Position numbers and translations under genes: made by a program. A stretch of DNA of 64,000 nucleotides, from NCBI GenBank assembly GCA_019044685.2, contig JAGTXX020000009.1:806001-870000 (forward strand), read 5' to 3'. This DNA comes from Nannochloris sp. 'desiccata'. Taxonomy: Eukaryota > Chlorophyta > Trebouxiophyceae > Chlorellales > Chlorellaceae. How positions within the stretch are numbered: the first letter of the stretch is position 1; each line of letters opens with the position of its first letter. The notes under the pieces were generated by a model, which saw only the letters and a list, made by a program, of their open reading frames with translations, was not told where the DNA came from and searched no databases. This document shows, in pieces, positions 1 through 11,399 of the stretch.

Positions 1-1
1 A

Positions 2-730
2 AACCGTGGTACCTATGAAATCATGTCCCCTGAGACTATCGGTCTTACCCGTGCTGATGACGATGCAGGCATCGTCCTGGGTAAACACTCTGGGCGCAAC
101 GCTTTGGGTACTCGTCTGAGAGAGCTTGGCTTCGCTCTCGCTGAAAATGATTTGAATGACGTCTTTAAACGCTTCAAAAACCTCGCTGATCGTAAGAAGA
201 ATATCACAAATGAAGATGTCTTGGCTTTGATGAGTGATGAAGTGCATCAGCCGACTGCAATCTGGGCTCTACGAGACCTGCAAGTGGTATGTGGCTCCAT
301 GGGTCTTCCTACCGCAACCGTACGTATGACGGGACCGGATGGCATCACCCGTACTGCCTCTGGTATTGGCACTGGTCCTGTTGATGCTGCCTACAAGGCG
401 ATAGACCATTTGGTTCGAGTACCAGCGGAGTTGCAGGATTACACGGTTGGCAGTGTCACTGAAGGTATTGATGCGCTTGCACAGACGAGAGTTATTATTA
501 AACCAAGTGGACGTAATGAAGGATATGTACAGAACGCACGTGGGGGAAAGACGCAAAGATTTTATTCTGGAAGCGGTGCTGATGAAGACATTGTGGTGTC
601 TTCTGCCAGAGCCTATGTATCTGCTTTAAATAAGATGATTGCGTATTTGAGTGTGCAGGAGAGTGCAGAGTTTGCTGCGGCCGGTAATGGTTCTACTGAT
701 ACTGAATCAAAAGAGTCGATTGCTGCTTAA
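2..730 (+). CDS. 2-isopropylmalate synthase, C-terminal part (5' end outside window)
   Basis: The frame is open from base 2 and ends at TAA 728-730, so about 242 C-terminal residues are present. The enzyme condenses 2-oxoisovalerate and acetyl-CoA in the first step of leucine synthesis, normally in the plastid or mitochondrion. The visible part has the end of the catalytic region, with the family motif around GKHSGRNAL, followed by the LeuA dimer/allosteric domain, where leucine feedback acts. This domain runs from about the ALRDLQVVCG segment to the SSARAYVSALNKM segment. The tail after that is short, acidic and Ser-rich. No intron is seen in this part. The related citramalate and homocitrate synthases share the dimer domain, but the GKHSGR and GTGPVDA motifs fit isopropylmalate synthase best. 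Confidence 0.9.
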   Translation, partial: NRGTYEIMSPETIGLTRADDDAGIVLGKHSGRNALGTRLRELGFALAENDLNDVFKRFKNLADRKKNITNEDVLALMSDEVHQPTAIWALRDLQVVCGSMGLPTATVRMTGPDGITRTASGIGTGPVDAAYKAIDHLVRVPAELQDYTVGSVTEGIDALAQTRVIIKPSGRNEGYVQNARGGKTQRFYSGSGADEDIVVSSARAYVSALNKMIAYLSVQESAEFAAAGNGSTDTESKESIAA

Positions 731-973
731 AAACAAGTTAGGAAACAGCCGTTTCTTGTTTCGTGTCGTTTGTGACCTGGCCGATGTTTTTTGATAGTTG
801 TTTTTTAAACTTTAAACCCTGGTTGATTATTTGGTGCAACGACGTTCTTAATAGTACATCTTGAAACAGTAATACTTATTCGTTAGAAAACAGGTAATTA
901 GTCAGTAAAAGCAAGTTTAAGTTAAAGTCAAAAGAAGGTAGAAAGTTAATTAAGTTACGAGGTCTATTGCTAC

Positions 974-1510
974 CTAGCCTCGTTGCTTTTCTGGGTGCTG
1001 TTCCCCATCAACTCCATGCTTTTCCTGCATCTGCCGAAGCTCTTCTTCCTGATCTTTTGTACTCATCTTTTGTGTTTGTTTCTTTGTTTGATGATACAGC
1101 ACAATAAGATATCTATTTTGAACGTTGAAACCAGAAAGATGTTCTTGAGCATTTTTGGCATCGTAAATATCTTCGTAAATGACAAAGGCTGTTCCCTTCG
1201 TATCCTTTGTGCTGCCTAGACGGATTTGACGGATAGCACCGTATTTACCGAAGACATCGTACAGGTCTTCTGGGGAGATGTTAAATGGTAGATTGCGGAC
1301 ATAGAGAACTCTGCAGAAATGAAGAAGGAAGCGTCAGCGGGAAAGGTGATTGAGAATTGGCGATCGCAGGGAAAATTATCTTCGTGCAGGGCTCTGGTGA
1401 TGCAACTGATACATATATTCATAGCTAGTAAATTATTCTGCGATTGTGATAGTGGTTTACCTGTTTACTTCAGGCGGAAGCCGTGCAGATTTGCCACTTC
1501 TTGTTGCCAT
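974..1510 (-). CDS. SF3B6: Splicing factor 3B subunit 6 (p14/SF3B14)
   Basis: Two exons, 1461-1510 and 974-1310, join in phase (AG|A) to give 128 residues, close to the 125 of the human protein. The donor is GTAAAC and the acceptor TCTGCAG. The spliced product begins with a short basic leader and the PPEVNR motif, which the intron interrupts, then one RRM. RNP2 is VLYVRNL and RNP1-like residues are in GTAFVIYED. The conserved [12 protein letters not shown] segment and a Lys/Gln/Glu-rich tail follow. p14 sits in the SF3b part of U2 snRNP, held by SF3B1, and contacts the branch-point adenosine. Without splicing only fragments in wrong frames would be annotated here. Identity is very secure. Confidence 0.93.
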
Positions 1511-1849
1511 CTTCGCTCGGTATAGCAGTTAATAAGCAGTAATCTTACAGACAATATCTATGATCACCGAATAAATCAAATTGTAAATGCTGATTGCCTT
1601 TGCAAAGTCTGGACACTTTTATATTTTGGCCAGCCTCTCTTTCCTGCTGTCGGCGTCCAACTTCAGACTCCTTGGAAGGACAAATACCTATTGCAACTTA
1701 CAGAAAACGCAAACAATCAAACGCACTCAGAGATATAAAGAGAAATATATATGAATTAATTGATTTTTTTTGTGTTCATTCATTCATAACTAATATACAT
1801 ACAACAAGTCAGTGGCGGAGCCTTGAATTTTATTTTATTTCTATTTCTG

Positions 1850-2610
1850 TTAATCTTTCCCTTCACCTGCTGGCTTCACAGGTCTTCTGCAGACAGGACA
1901 ATCAGCTTTCTTCCGCAACCAAGGATCAATGCAGTCTGCGTGGAAAGCATGGCAGCAGCCAGGCAGTTTTCGAAGAGTTTGATTGGCACAAAAGGAGTCC
2001 AAGCACACCGAACAACTTTCGCCTGCTGCAGCCATAGTTTTAGCCTCAGTATGAGAGCATGTTAAGACTGGAATAGAGTTTAATTCATTTGCATCTATAC
2101 CAGATCCGAACTGGCGGTCTGCACAAAGCAACAAAAGAATAAAAATTAGCCATGCATGTGGTTAACAAGGCAAGCAGGCGGGAACATCCCCCCGCTCATT
2201 TTTTTTAATCTTTTTTATAAATCTCTCTTACCTCCGAAAGCCTGAAGAAGCTCTTCATAGCTCATTCTATCTATTAATTCATCCAATTCTCTTAAAGCAA
2301 GCGCTACAAATATCTGTAGAGGCTGACCATGGCCAGCACCACGCCTATTACCATTGCTCACGCCTTCCACTCGCCTCAAAGCTTCTACAAGCTGGACTGC
2401 ATTGCTTACCCGGTTTGCGGTGTCCTGCGGTCTAGGGCGTGAGATTAAACGCAAGAGATTGTGACTTCCTTCCCCCCTTGGAACTTCTCCTTGACGAGGT
2501 TCAGATTCGCCATTGCTGGCTGAGATCACTTCCGCTGCTACTCTGCTATTTCGAACCTCCAAGGGATCAACCAGTGTGTTACGCCGTCTGTGAAACAACC
2601 TAGACAGCAT
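1850..2610 (-). CDS. RING-H2 finger protein, probable ubiquitin ligase
   Basis: Two exons, 2232-2610 and 1850-2118, join in phase 1 to give 215 residues (donor GTAAGA, acceptor TTTGTGCAG). The N-terminal half is basic and not recognisable. It contains a short helical segment (about residues 95-125, LRELDELIDRMSYEELLQAFG) like the one seen before the RING in plant RING-H2 proteins. The RING-H2 domain lies at about 165-205: CSVC, then CCHAFHADC, then CPVC, with all eight metal ligands present. A short Lys/Pro tail ends the protein. No membrane segment or signal peptide is seen. A soluble E3 ligase is likely; the substrate is unknown. Confidence 0.8.
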
Positions 2611-2965
2611 TGAAGCGTGATGTATCGAAGATTTCCCCCGTTTAAGAGAGGCTTATAGGTTTAGATGCAAGTGCAACTACTGCCAATGCAACAGCTGTGA
2701 CACCGACGCTTGAGTGCTTGCACAATGTGCTGCTCCTAGGTTTCGGAAATCAAAACTACACTCCGATATGCATAGCTACAACTGCAGTTACTCAGCAAAT
2801 ATGCTGGGTTTTCCGTTGGGTGGAATCTTGAGCGAGCGTTCACTGAGCGAGCGCGAGCGGAAAGGGCTTCATCGCTCAAAAGTTCAGTCTTTTTCTGCTC
2901 TTTTCCCTCCTTAACTTAATATCTTTACAGATCTATTCATTAGGGCTATAGCTCACTATAAAACT
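2611..2965. other. Intergenic stretch, no gene seen
   Basis: This 355-base gap lies between the 3' end of the SART1 gene and the start of the RING-H2 gene, both on the minus strand, so it should carry the RING gene promoter. It contains a short repetition of GAGCGAGCG-type sequence around 2830-2865. No coding potential or RNA gene was recognised. Confidence 0.5.
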
Positions 2966-5440
2966 TTAATGTTTACCGCTCTTTGAAGATCCTGCTCCTT
3001 GCTGATGTTGTTGAGGAGGTCGTGGTGGCGGCGGTCCCATTCCCATTCCCAGCATGGCCTCAACCTTTGCTTTCCCAGTTAATGGCGGCCCCTGCTGTCC
3101 ACCCAACCTTGGCACAGCACTCATAGAACCACTAGCACCACCACCCCTCATAGCATCATCCCCACGTTTATCTACAGTGGCATAACCACTCGTCGCATCT
3201 CTACTTTGCCCTGGCCGAACGGTGCCCGAAAGCACCATGTAAGGCGTTGCTGCAGCTTCTTGTACCGCCTTTAACCCTTCCAATGTACCTCCCACAGCCC
3301 CACTGGCAGTTTTCCTTTGTGCTAATTCCTTTGCCACTTGTTTTGCACGTTTTTCTTTTGAATTTCGAGAGGGTTTGATCCCATGGAAATCGTGACAGAG
3401 TTGCCGGAAGGCCTCCTTTGGTGTTAAAATTCTGCCAAATTCATCCTTTTTAGTTAGTGCAACTTCGACATCGAGTGCAAGACGGTCTTCAGTACGTCCT
3501 CCACTGTACACATCTTCCAAATTACCCATTGCTTTAGTAAAATACGGATCTCGGTGATCGTTAGTACGTCCTGCCCACTCGACGGGCTGTTTGAGCTCAC
3601 CTCGATCTTTTAAAAAAGCTAGAGCCCCTGCGAGACCTGACCCGATTGTCTTTTCACCCCCACCGACAGATGCAGTAGTTTCAATAGTACTTTTAGGTCT
3701 GTCATCGTCGTTGTGATCGTCAGTAGCCCGATTGCGGCGATAACTTCTCTTTGCCTTGTGTTCAACATCAGCAGCCGCAACAGCTTCTGCTTCTGCAGCA
3801 GGCATCCAGCTACCCCAAGCACCATCTGCTGATGCACCTACCGGTGGTTTCACGTCTTCGTCCATTGGTACAGGTGGTTGCGGCATATCTAGTTCTTCTT
3901 CTATTTTGGTCATCTCATCAACTATTCTTTCTTTATTTATTATTGCAGTACCATCAGTGGTACCACCATTTTGAGGAGTATCGCTCTGTTCAGTGCCTAA
4001 TGCACCTGGCGCTATTTTGAAAGGGACAGCTCCATTATCTTCTTTTACTGTAATTCCACGTGTAAATTCACCAATATCTGTGAAAGTAAGACCGCCAGCG
4101 AGAGAAGGAAGACCAGCGCCGGTAACTCCAGTATAATCAGGTTCTCTCCGTTGAATATACACATTGGTCTGTTCTTGTTGTTGTTGTTGTTGGGATCTCT
4201 TTGCTGCAAGTTCACGAGCCTTCTGCAGAGATCTATACAAATCCTCATCTTCCTCTTCATCACCGCCACCAGTAGTTCCGCCTTCTTCTCCAGTTGACTT
4301 CAAAGCCAAGCTCGCATAATTAGCTTTCGTCAGAGCTGCATCGAATCTATCTCGCCGTTCTTGGTCTGCAGTAACTACAGCTGCGTTTCTTTCAGCTGCT
4401 CTACGTTCTCTATCAGCCCTGGACCCAAAATCTCCACCCCCGTTAGTACCATTAGCTGCAGCAGCAGCTTCTTCTAATGCAGTCAACTCATCTGCAGTCA
4501 AAGCTTTCTTTTTAAGCTTTCTTTCTTTTTTCTTTTTCGGTTTTCGCATTGCCGCCATCTCCTCTGGAGTGTAATAATCACTATTTCCTGCCTTTTGAGC
4601 TGCTTTTTCTGCTTCCATAGCACCAGAGAAACCTCCATTTGCTTTTGCAGCTGCTAATTTCGCTCTAATATCGTCTTGCCGCCTCAATTTTGAGGCCTCC
4701 ATTGCCCCGGCATCGTCCAGTTGAAAGGCTTCTTCTTCTTCTTGATCATATTTATCTAACAAGGACCTTTTCTGGCCATCTTCTTCCCATAAAGGTTTTG
4801 CAGTTTTACGAGAGTCTGCAAAGGCCTTGGCACGTTGTCTATCTTCCCTTTTTAAAACATTTTCTAAAGCAAGATCACCGTTGTCATCTTCAATTAGCCG
4901 GCCCTTGTCATCGAGAATACCTCGATCTTCTAAAGTTAAAATCATTTCCTCTCCAGCTTCTAAATCATCGACACCAAATTTGACTTTGGCTCCAGCAAGG
5001 GCATCTGCACCACCAGCGTCGTTGCCGTCATTGCCATCGCCTTCAACGTTTTTATTACGGGCTGATCTCTGAGTGATTTTTGGAGCAGTTTTTGTTGTTC
5101 CTTCTACTTTACGGCTTTTGTTTACCCATGCCATTACATCATCTACTTCAGGCTCGGCTTCACCTAGAGTCTTTGTTTTAGCGAGGACTTCTTGTTGTCT
5201 CCTGCGTTCACGAGTTGATCTGACCCTTTCTTCAAGGTCGGCAGCATTGGTAGCATCTTCTTCAGCTCTCTTGCGTTTCTTATGCTCATCTTTAGCGGCT
5301 TTGTCGTTATCTGTTGTTTCTGCTAGTGGTTTTAGTCCTAGAGAAATGCGGAGTTTGTTGGTTTCCTCAATAGACATTGCGACTTCACCGCCCGCAGCGT
5401 CTCCACCATCCCCACCACGGTCGTCACCACGACCACTCAT
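2966..5440 (-). CDS. SART1: U4/U6.U5 tri-snRNP protein SART1 (Snu66 family)
   Basis: A single uninterrupted frame of 824 residues, near the usual 800 of animal SART1. The hallmark N-terminal motif SIEETNKLRISLGLKPL is at about residues 23-39. Long charged, Lys/Glu-rich helical stretches follow, including a basic run of Lys/Arg near residue 300. Conserved segments include TFTDIGEFTRGI and, near the C-terminus, the GILTPKEAFRQLCHDFHG-type block that closes the family domain. SART1/Snu66 joins U4/U6 and U5 snRNPs and is needed for spliceosome activation in the nucleus. Relative to animals, the N-terminus is Gly/Asp-rich and there is a Gln run and a C-terminal Pro/Gln/His-rich tail. The start chosen is the first Met of the frame, ahead of the motif. 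Confidence 0.93.
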   Translation of the reverse strand: MSGRGDDRGGDGGDAAGGEVAMSIEETNKLRISLGLKPLAETTDNDKAAKDEHKKRKRAEEDATNAADLEERVRSTRERRRQQEVLAKTKTLGEAEPEVDDVMAWVNKSRKVEGTTKTAPKITQRSARNKNVEGDGNDGNDAGGADALAGAKVKFGVDDLEAGEEMILTLEDRGILDDKGRLIEDDNGDLALENVLKREDRQRAKAFADSRKTAKPLWEEDGQKRSLLDKYDQEEEEAFQLDDAGAMEASKLRRQDDIRAKLAAAKANGGFSGAMEAEKAAQKAGNSDYYTPEEMAAMRKPKKKKERKLKKKALTADELTALEEAAAAANGTNGGGDFGSRADRERRAAERNAAVVTADQERRDRFDAALTKANYASLALKSTGEEGGTTGGGDEEEDEDLYRSLQKARELAAKRSQQQQQQEQTNVYIQRREPDYTGVTGAGLPSLAGGLTFTDIGEFTRGITVKEDNGAVPFKIAPGALGTEQSDTPQNGGTTDGTAIINKERIVDEMTKIEEELDMPQPPVPMDEDVKPPVGASADGAWGSWMPAAEAEAVAAADVEHKAKRSYRRNRATDDHNDDDRPKSTIETTASVGGGEKTIGSGLAGALAFLKDRGELKQPVEWAGRTNDHRDPYFTKAMGNLEDVYSGGRTEDRLALDVEVALTKKDEFGRILTPKEAFRQLCHDFHGIKPSRNSKEKRAKQVAKELAQRKTASGAVGGTLEGLKAVQEAAATPYMVLSGTVRPGQSRDATSGYATVDKRGDDAMRGGGASGSMSAVPRLGGQQGPPLTGKAKVEAMLGMGMGPPPPRPPQQHQQGAGSSKSGKH

Positions 5441-5883
5441 CGTTATCAGGGCGTTATCTTGTGTTACGTAGATTATATGGAGTTAACCAATGACGCAAAT
5501 GGCTTATATGGCTGCAATTCTTGTGAATTAATCAAAGAAGATTCGCTTTAATTACTTGGTAGAAGTTGCTGCGCTCCTCTGCCCGCAGTCAAAACATTCA
5601 CTAAATTATTCCATAGAGCGTATATGTGAATCAAGCCTGCTCAACAGCAAATTAAATAGACATGTTCGATTTGTTCACTGTTTCTTTCTTCGAAGTTTGC
5701 AAGCCCAACACAGCTAAATGCTTAGTTCCTTGTTCGTGTCCAGTATCTTTAATTCACAACGGAGACTAAAGCGGGTCTTCAAATCAGCCAGCCGCCAGCC
5801 AGAGCCAGGCTTGCAACTACATTTGGTTCATCACAACTTCCCTCGACTGCTGGCGTTAAACTATTAGCAGCGCAGGCACCACT
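5441..5883. promoter_or_regulatory. Divergent intergenic region, SART1 / ABCE1
   Basis: The 443 bases separate two genes transcribed away from each other, so both promoters should lie here. There is an imperfect repeat of CAGCCAGCC-type sequence at about 5788-5805 and otherwise AT-rich sequence. No TATA box or known motif can be assigned with confidence. Confidence 0.4.
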
Positions 5884-7900
5884 ATGCCGCCCAAGAAAAA
5901 GGACGCTGGTGGAGAAGAGACTCTCACCCGTATTGCCATCGTCAGTGGAGACAAGTAAGTATTAGCCAGCATTTGAATTCTATTTCAATCTCAGTTTATT
6001 ATTAAACTAGCCATTATGAGCTTGCTATCAGGTATTTTTGCGATCTATATAGCATAGCATAGGAATGGGTTGAACACAGCGCATTGGTGCATTGCACTAA
6101 TTTATTTGACCACTCTCCATCCCATGCAGGTGCAAACCCAAAAAATGCCGTCAAGAGTGCAAAAAGAGTTGCCCTGTCGTCAAAATTGGCAAACTCTGTA
6201 TCGAAGTAGCGCCCACCTCCAAGATCGCATGGATTTCTGAAGATCTTTGCATCGGTTGCGGTATCTGCGTTAAGAAATGCCCTTTTGAGGCTATCATGAT
6301 TATCAACTTGCCTAAAGATCTTGAAAAAGAAACTACCCACCGTTACGGCCCTAATGCCTTTAAACTTCATCGTCTCCCCACTCCCAGACCCGGTCAAGTT
6401 CTCGGATTAGTAGGTTCCAACGGTACTGGTAAATCAACTGCCTTGAAAATCTTAGCTGGAAAGCTGAAACCAAATTTGGGAAAATTTACCGCTCCTCCTG
6501 ATTGGGCAGAAATCCTCAATTATTTTAGAGGCTCTGAGCTGCAAAATTACTTTACTAAAGTCCTTGAAGACGATATTAAGGCTGTCATTAAGCCCCAGTA
6601 CGTCGATCACATCCCTAAAGCTGTTCGTGGCAACGTGGGTGAAGTGCTTGATCAGAAAGACGAGAGAGGCGCCAAGGCGGAACTTTTGAAAGAGCTGGAT
6701 TTAGAGCAGGTGTTAGATCGCAATGTAGAGAATCTTAGTGGTGGTGAATTACAGCGTTTTGCTATTGCTGTTGTCGCCGCACAAGACGCTAACGTCTACA
6801 TGATTGATGAACCTTCTTCTTATCTTGACGTCAGACAACGATTAAAAGCGGCCGAGGTTATTCGCGGTTTACTAACCCCTACTACATATGTTATCGTCGT
6901 AGAACACGATCTTTCTGTTCTTGATTACTTGTCTGATTTTGTCTGCTGTTTATATGGCAAGCCTGGTGCGTATGGTGTGGTTACGTTGCCTTTTAGCGTC
7001 CGTGAGGGAATCAATATTTTCCTTGGTGGTTTTGTTCCAACTGAAAATTTGCGTTTTAGGGAAGAAAGTTTGACTTTCAAGGTCTCTGACACTGGAGTTG
7101 AAGGTGATGAAGAATCCAAGCGGTTCTTACATTATAAATACCCTGCTATGAAGAAAACACAGGGTACTTTTACTCTTCACGTCGAGGCCGGAGAATTTAA
7201 CGATTCTGAGATTATTGTGATGCTTGGAGAGAACGGAACTGGTAAAACAACGTTTATCCGTATGCTTGCTGGTATGCTGAAACCTGATAATGAATTGGAG
7301 GTGGAGCTTGATGAATTTGCTGTCTCGTACAAGCCTCAGAAAATTTCACCAAAATTCCCGGGTACTGTTCGAGACTTACTTCATAAACGTATTAGAGATA
7401 CGTATCTTCACCCCCAATTCCAAGCAGACGTTATTAAACCTTTAAATATCGAGGCATTATACGATAATGAAGTACAAACTCTCTCTGGTGGTGAATTGCA
7501 GCGTGTTGCTATTACAATGTGCTTAGGGCAACCTGCTAATGTGTATTTGATTGATGAACCATCTGCATACTTGGACTCTGAGCAGCGTATTATCGCTGCA
7601 AAGGTGATTAAAAGGTTTATCATGCATTCTAAAAAGACTGCATTCTTAGTTGAGCATGATTTCATTATGGCTGCCTACTTGGCTGATCGTGTTATTGTGT
7701 ACGAAGGCTTGCCTGCAAGGGAAGCGACGGCTAGGACCCCTCAGACGTTGTTGACCGGTATGAATTTGTTCTTGAAGAATTTGGGGATTACTTTTAGGAG
7801 AGATCCTACAAATTATAGGCCTCGTATTAATAAAAGGGAGTCGACAAAAGATCGGGAGCAGAAATTGGCAGGAAGCTATTATTACATTGGCGACGATTAA
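5884..7900 (+). CDS. ABCE1: ABCE1/RLI1 ribosome recycling factor
   Basis: Exons 5884-5954 and 6130-7900 join in phase (AA|G) to give 613 residues (human about 599). After a short Lys-rich leader come two 4Fe-4S cluster sites, the first [14 protein letters not shown] and the second [11 protein letters not shown]. Two ABC domains follow, with Walker [10 protein letters not shown] and GENGTGKTT, two LSGGELQR signatures and Walker B segments ending in IDEPS. ABCE1 splits ribosomes into subunits after termination in the cytosol, working with eRF1 and Dom34/Pelota, and also helps initiation. The intron cuts the gene just before the Fe-S domain, so an annotation starting at the downstream Met near 6296 would lose both clusters. 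Very secure. Confidence 0.97.
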
Positions 7901-8167
7901 ATACTCTTGTTTTTTAGCTAGCCTTTAAGATTCTTCATAACAGTATATTTCTCCTTATTAGAGTCACAGTAATTACTAGAAAATGAGAATGAGTGCTGAA
8001 GTACAGCGGCGGTGGCCTGCCTCAGAGTCCGAGCGCAGTACAGAAACAGCAATATCTCTGCAGGAAACCTTCAATCGCAGAAAAAAAATATAAACAATAG
8101 ATTATAAAGTACATTGCCTTACTCTTGCTGTCATCATGTGCTGATCCACTGTATTCTTGGCTTTTAA

Positions 8168-8407
8168 ATGGAGGATCACAACCAAACTAAAACTGCTGCC
8201 GAGGCGTTGGATATTGCTCACGAAATCAACAAAATCTTAGACTGCGGACTTGACAAAGAGACTCTTTCCATCTGCATTGCATTGCTTGAGACTGGTGTGA
8301 ATCCTGAAGCTCTTGGAGAAGTGATCAAGAAATTAAGGAAGGAGGCTGCGAAAGTGCGAAAAGTTCAGGAGGAAGCCAACGCTGCCTTATTTCCACCTCA
8401 GCAATAA
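8168..8407 (+). CDS. MZT1: Mitotic-spindle organizing protein 1 (MOZART1/GIP1 family)
   Basis: A 79-residue intronless frame. The core [19 protein letters not shown], followed by the GVNPEAL motif and a basic helix, is the diagnostic MOZART1 pattern. The protein binds the N-termini of gamma-tubulin complex proteins and is needed for gamma-tubulin ring complex recruitment to microtubule-organizing sites. The length matches the family (about 70-82). It is easy to miss because of its size. It starts 268 bases after ABCE1 and ends 69 bases before the NELF-B start, on the same strand. The short spacing suggests compact gene packing, not a true operon. Confidence 0.92.
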   Translation: MEDHNQTKTAAEALDIAHEINKILDCGLDKETLSICIALLETGVNPEALGEVIKKLRKEAAKVRKVQEEANAALFPPQQ

Positions 8408-8476
8408 GTTAGGATAGATTGAATAGACAGCGAAGCAAAGCAACATAGCTATCTTAACTACTTCAACCTCCTAATC

Positions 8477-10904
8477 ATGAATTCTCAAGCGGCTTTGTCG
8501 GAAGGGCCCATCAGTGCGCCTACAGGCCGCCGTTCCGGTGCTCCTCTTATCGGAAACGTTGGCCAAGAGTTTGTCCAAAGCGCCCTTAGTAACGATCCTA
8601 TCGCAGGTATCAATGAAATCCAAGCTCGGGCTTCACTCGCTGATCCCCGTTGCCGCCCGCTCCTCGGCTTGCTCCACCAGCTCGGCGTAAACCGCACAGA
8701 ATCTCATCGGTACATCGTACAACAATCCATTGGAGTGCTGCTATCTCGCATCCCTTCTTTACCTGGAGAACGATTACTTAGCCTCTTAGAAGAGACTTTC
8801 CCTTACATTACTATCCCCGATTTACGAGCAATACCTCTAGCAGTACTTGACAGGTTACGTCCCGTACCATCTACATTCTTAAAACAGTTGGCAGCGGATA
8901 GAGAAATATTTTGGGAGCTTCCTATAGGTGTACAGCGACAAGCGTGGGAATTAGATAAGAAATTACTACGGACACATGCCTTATCGTTAGTTAGTGCTTA
9001 TACCTACGAAACAGCGACATGGGTGCAAGCGCTGAATATGGATGAAGCTACGGAACTTGTACCTGATGATGCTTCAAAAAAGAGAGTTGGCGCTGGAGAA
9101 CTTAATGAAGACGATGAGGATTACCACGAGATGGTGGAGGTGGAGGGTAATGCCACTTGTATAAAAACTGCAGCTGGTAGTGGTGGTGGTGGCGGTCTTA
9201 AAGCAGGTATGCATCATAAACTACCTCAATTGGCTCGCCGTAACCTCCGCAATGGTAGCGCTGCATTACGCCAGCTCGTCGCTATGGTAGGCTCTAGCCC
9301 ATCAGTCTACCGAGGCATTATAGATCTATGCACCGTCCGATTTAGAGAACAAGATTCAGAAAAACAAACGCAGTCGGTCGGTATGAAAGACGCAGCGTTA
9401 TGCGCATTGCGATCTCAACTATTGATGGCTATGCACGATGCTGGAGAAACAAGTATTACATCAGGAGACTCGTGTCACAAACTAGCGTGGACATTGGACG
9501 CTTGTATAAAAGACAAAATGTTTAATTCTCGTCGATTGCTCGAGCTCCGTAACTTTTTTTCTAGCTTTATTAAAGCAGCAGATGATCTTCGACAACTCGG
9601 CAAAAAAAGAAGGACTAGCAGCAGTGGTAGGCGTGGGGCTCAGCGAAGTGGTGCATGGAGCGGTGATGACGATGCGGAGAGCGCTGGGGTACCTGGTGCT
9701 GCTGCTGCCTTCGCTGATGACCCCTTGCGTGAACTCGGTGCTGCTGGGATGATATTACGTGATCCTGCAGTATTCCACCTACTGCTACATCAAATTGTAC
9801 GATGCCTCGAGAAGTGCGTTGAAGTACAAGCGGTACCAAAAGAAGATAAGGATTTAGTATTTTTAACTCAGTTATTAACCCTGGCTGTGGGTGTACGATC
9901 GATGCTACGGGAGGGAGCGTACGATTTCCCTGACCCTGACCCTGAGGTGTTGAATACGCTATATCCCTTGATTGCTGATTTAATCTTAGATGCCGAATTG
10001 ATGGAAGTTGATGACGAGGATGGTCAAAGTGGTGGAAAGGGAGATATAGAAGAGGAAGTAGAGCCTCCCCCTGAGGATATGGTGTTTCTAATGGTGAAAG
10101 ATGAAATTGGAAGGCGTGTAGTACAGACCTATGCGCTTAAAAGACTCGCTGCTGGTGATCTGAAGACTGCTTCCCGACTTTTACAAGCTATCGTGAGTTT
10201 AATGAATTTCTTTCTTTCTAGTAATTTGTTTTGCATTTTCTCGTCTTAATAACTGAATTTTTGGTTGTTCCTTGGCCTAATATCACCGTCGATATTCTCA
10301 CATATTCTTCTTCTTGATTGTACAGGAGCGGTGTATAGGCTATCTGGCCATTCCTGAATTTGCCCCCTTTGCCTTCACCCTCGCTCGGAGAGTGGCCTCC
10401 CTCGTGGCATCTGGAAAAATCACAACTACATCCTTAATATGGCACGTTGCGGTAGACAATGTCCTTATTCGTCTTGTGGATGCAGAAACAGAGGCGCATG
10501 AGGAGGTATTACGTCTGCTTTTAGCCGCATCAAAGCAATTAGATGCAGCAAAGCTCGGTCGATACCTCGCCAGCACGCTTGCAAACAGTAGACCGAGTCG
10601 TAAAGAGCATAAAAATAGAGCTGCAGATGCAGCGGGATTACCTCCTATTGGATATTTTGGACCGGATTCTACCTGGGGAGATGTTCGTGGCGGGGTGGGT
10701 AACAGTCTCTATTCCCCAAGCAGCGGTGATCTGCTAGGGGATTGGCAACAGGCTGGAGGAGCACATGACGCACGTGGCCCTGATGGGGTCCGTGGGACGT
10801 ATGCTTTATTTCCAACGAAGCAGCCATTGTTAAATAAAGAGAATGCGCCAGAGTTGTTTGAGTATTTGGAGAGTACTGCTCCTGGAGACGCCACCGTTGA
10901 ATAA
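8477..10904 (+). CDS. NELFB: NELF-B / COBRA1 homologue
   Basis: Exons 8477-10192 and 10326-10904 join in phase 0 (ATC|GAG), giving 764 residues. Similarity to animal NELF-B (COBRA1) runs through the protein. One block is IPDLRAIPLAVLDRLRPVP, then a ...REIFWELPIGVQRQAW segment matching the human 'ADKELY...VKRQIWQ' block. Another is DSCHKLAWTLDACIKDK, matching the human DPCHKFTWCLDACI. NELF-B is the scaffold of the negative elongation factor that holds RNA polymerase II paused near promoters. The copy here is longer than the human one (580) because of acidic and Gly/Ser-rich insertions near residues 220-245 and 380-410. Identification rests on recalled family blocks; a profile search would settle it. 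Confidence 0.8.
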
Positions 10905-11399
10905 GATTGAAAAAAATATTTGAATTTTAATGATTTGGAGTAGCTATCATAGTAGAAGGAGAACAGCTGGCTATATTATTGTTGTTATTTTCCATGTTAC
11001 ATACATGTTTTTAGAAACGAAAAAAGAATGGGTGGTATAGAACAAGTTGAGAAGCATAAAAGAAATAAAGAATGGTGTAAAAAAACACGGCGTCAGGGAA
11101 AAAAACAGAAACGAGTTTGTTTTTATTTCAAATTTCTACTCTATGTACCGCGAGATTGACAGTACTAGTAATCTGCGCTTTATAATGTACAATATATCCA
11201 CCAGCTCCAAGCTCTGATATTCTCTAGTACAGGAAGGAAGGAAGAAAGAGAGAAAAAAAGAAAGAAGAAAAAGAAAGAAAGAAAAGCTCTCGCACACAAC
11301 TGGGTTCTTTTTTTTAATTTTTAATGGCAAGAATACAGAAGACCTGAGGGATGCCTCAGGAGGGCTTACTGCTGTAATAATAAATGTTAATCTATCTAA
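10905..11399. other. Convergent intergenic region with purine-rich tract
   Basis: This gap lies between the 3' ends of NELF-B (+) and the DUF3110 gene (-). From about 11230 to 11285 there is a nearly pure purine run made of GGAAG and AAAGA units on the plus strand, the kind of simple repeat common in 3' flanks. An ORF spanning it is low complexity and not believable. Confidence 0.5.

Noticed and set aside
5073..5471. Ser/Arg-rich plus-strand frame of 132 residues over the SART1 start
   Set aside because: It is the antisense reading of the charged N-terminus of SART1.
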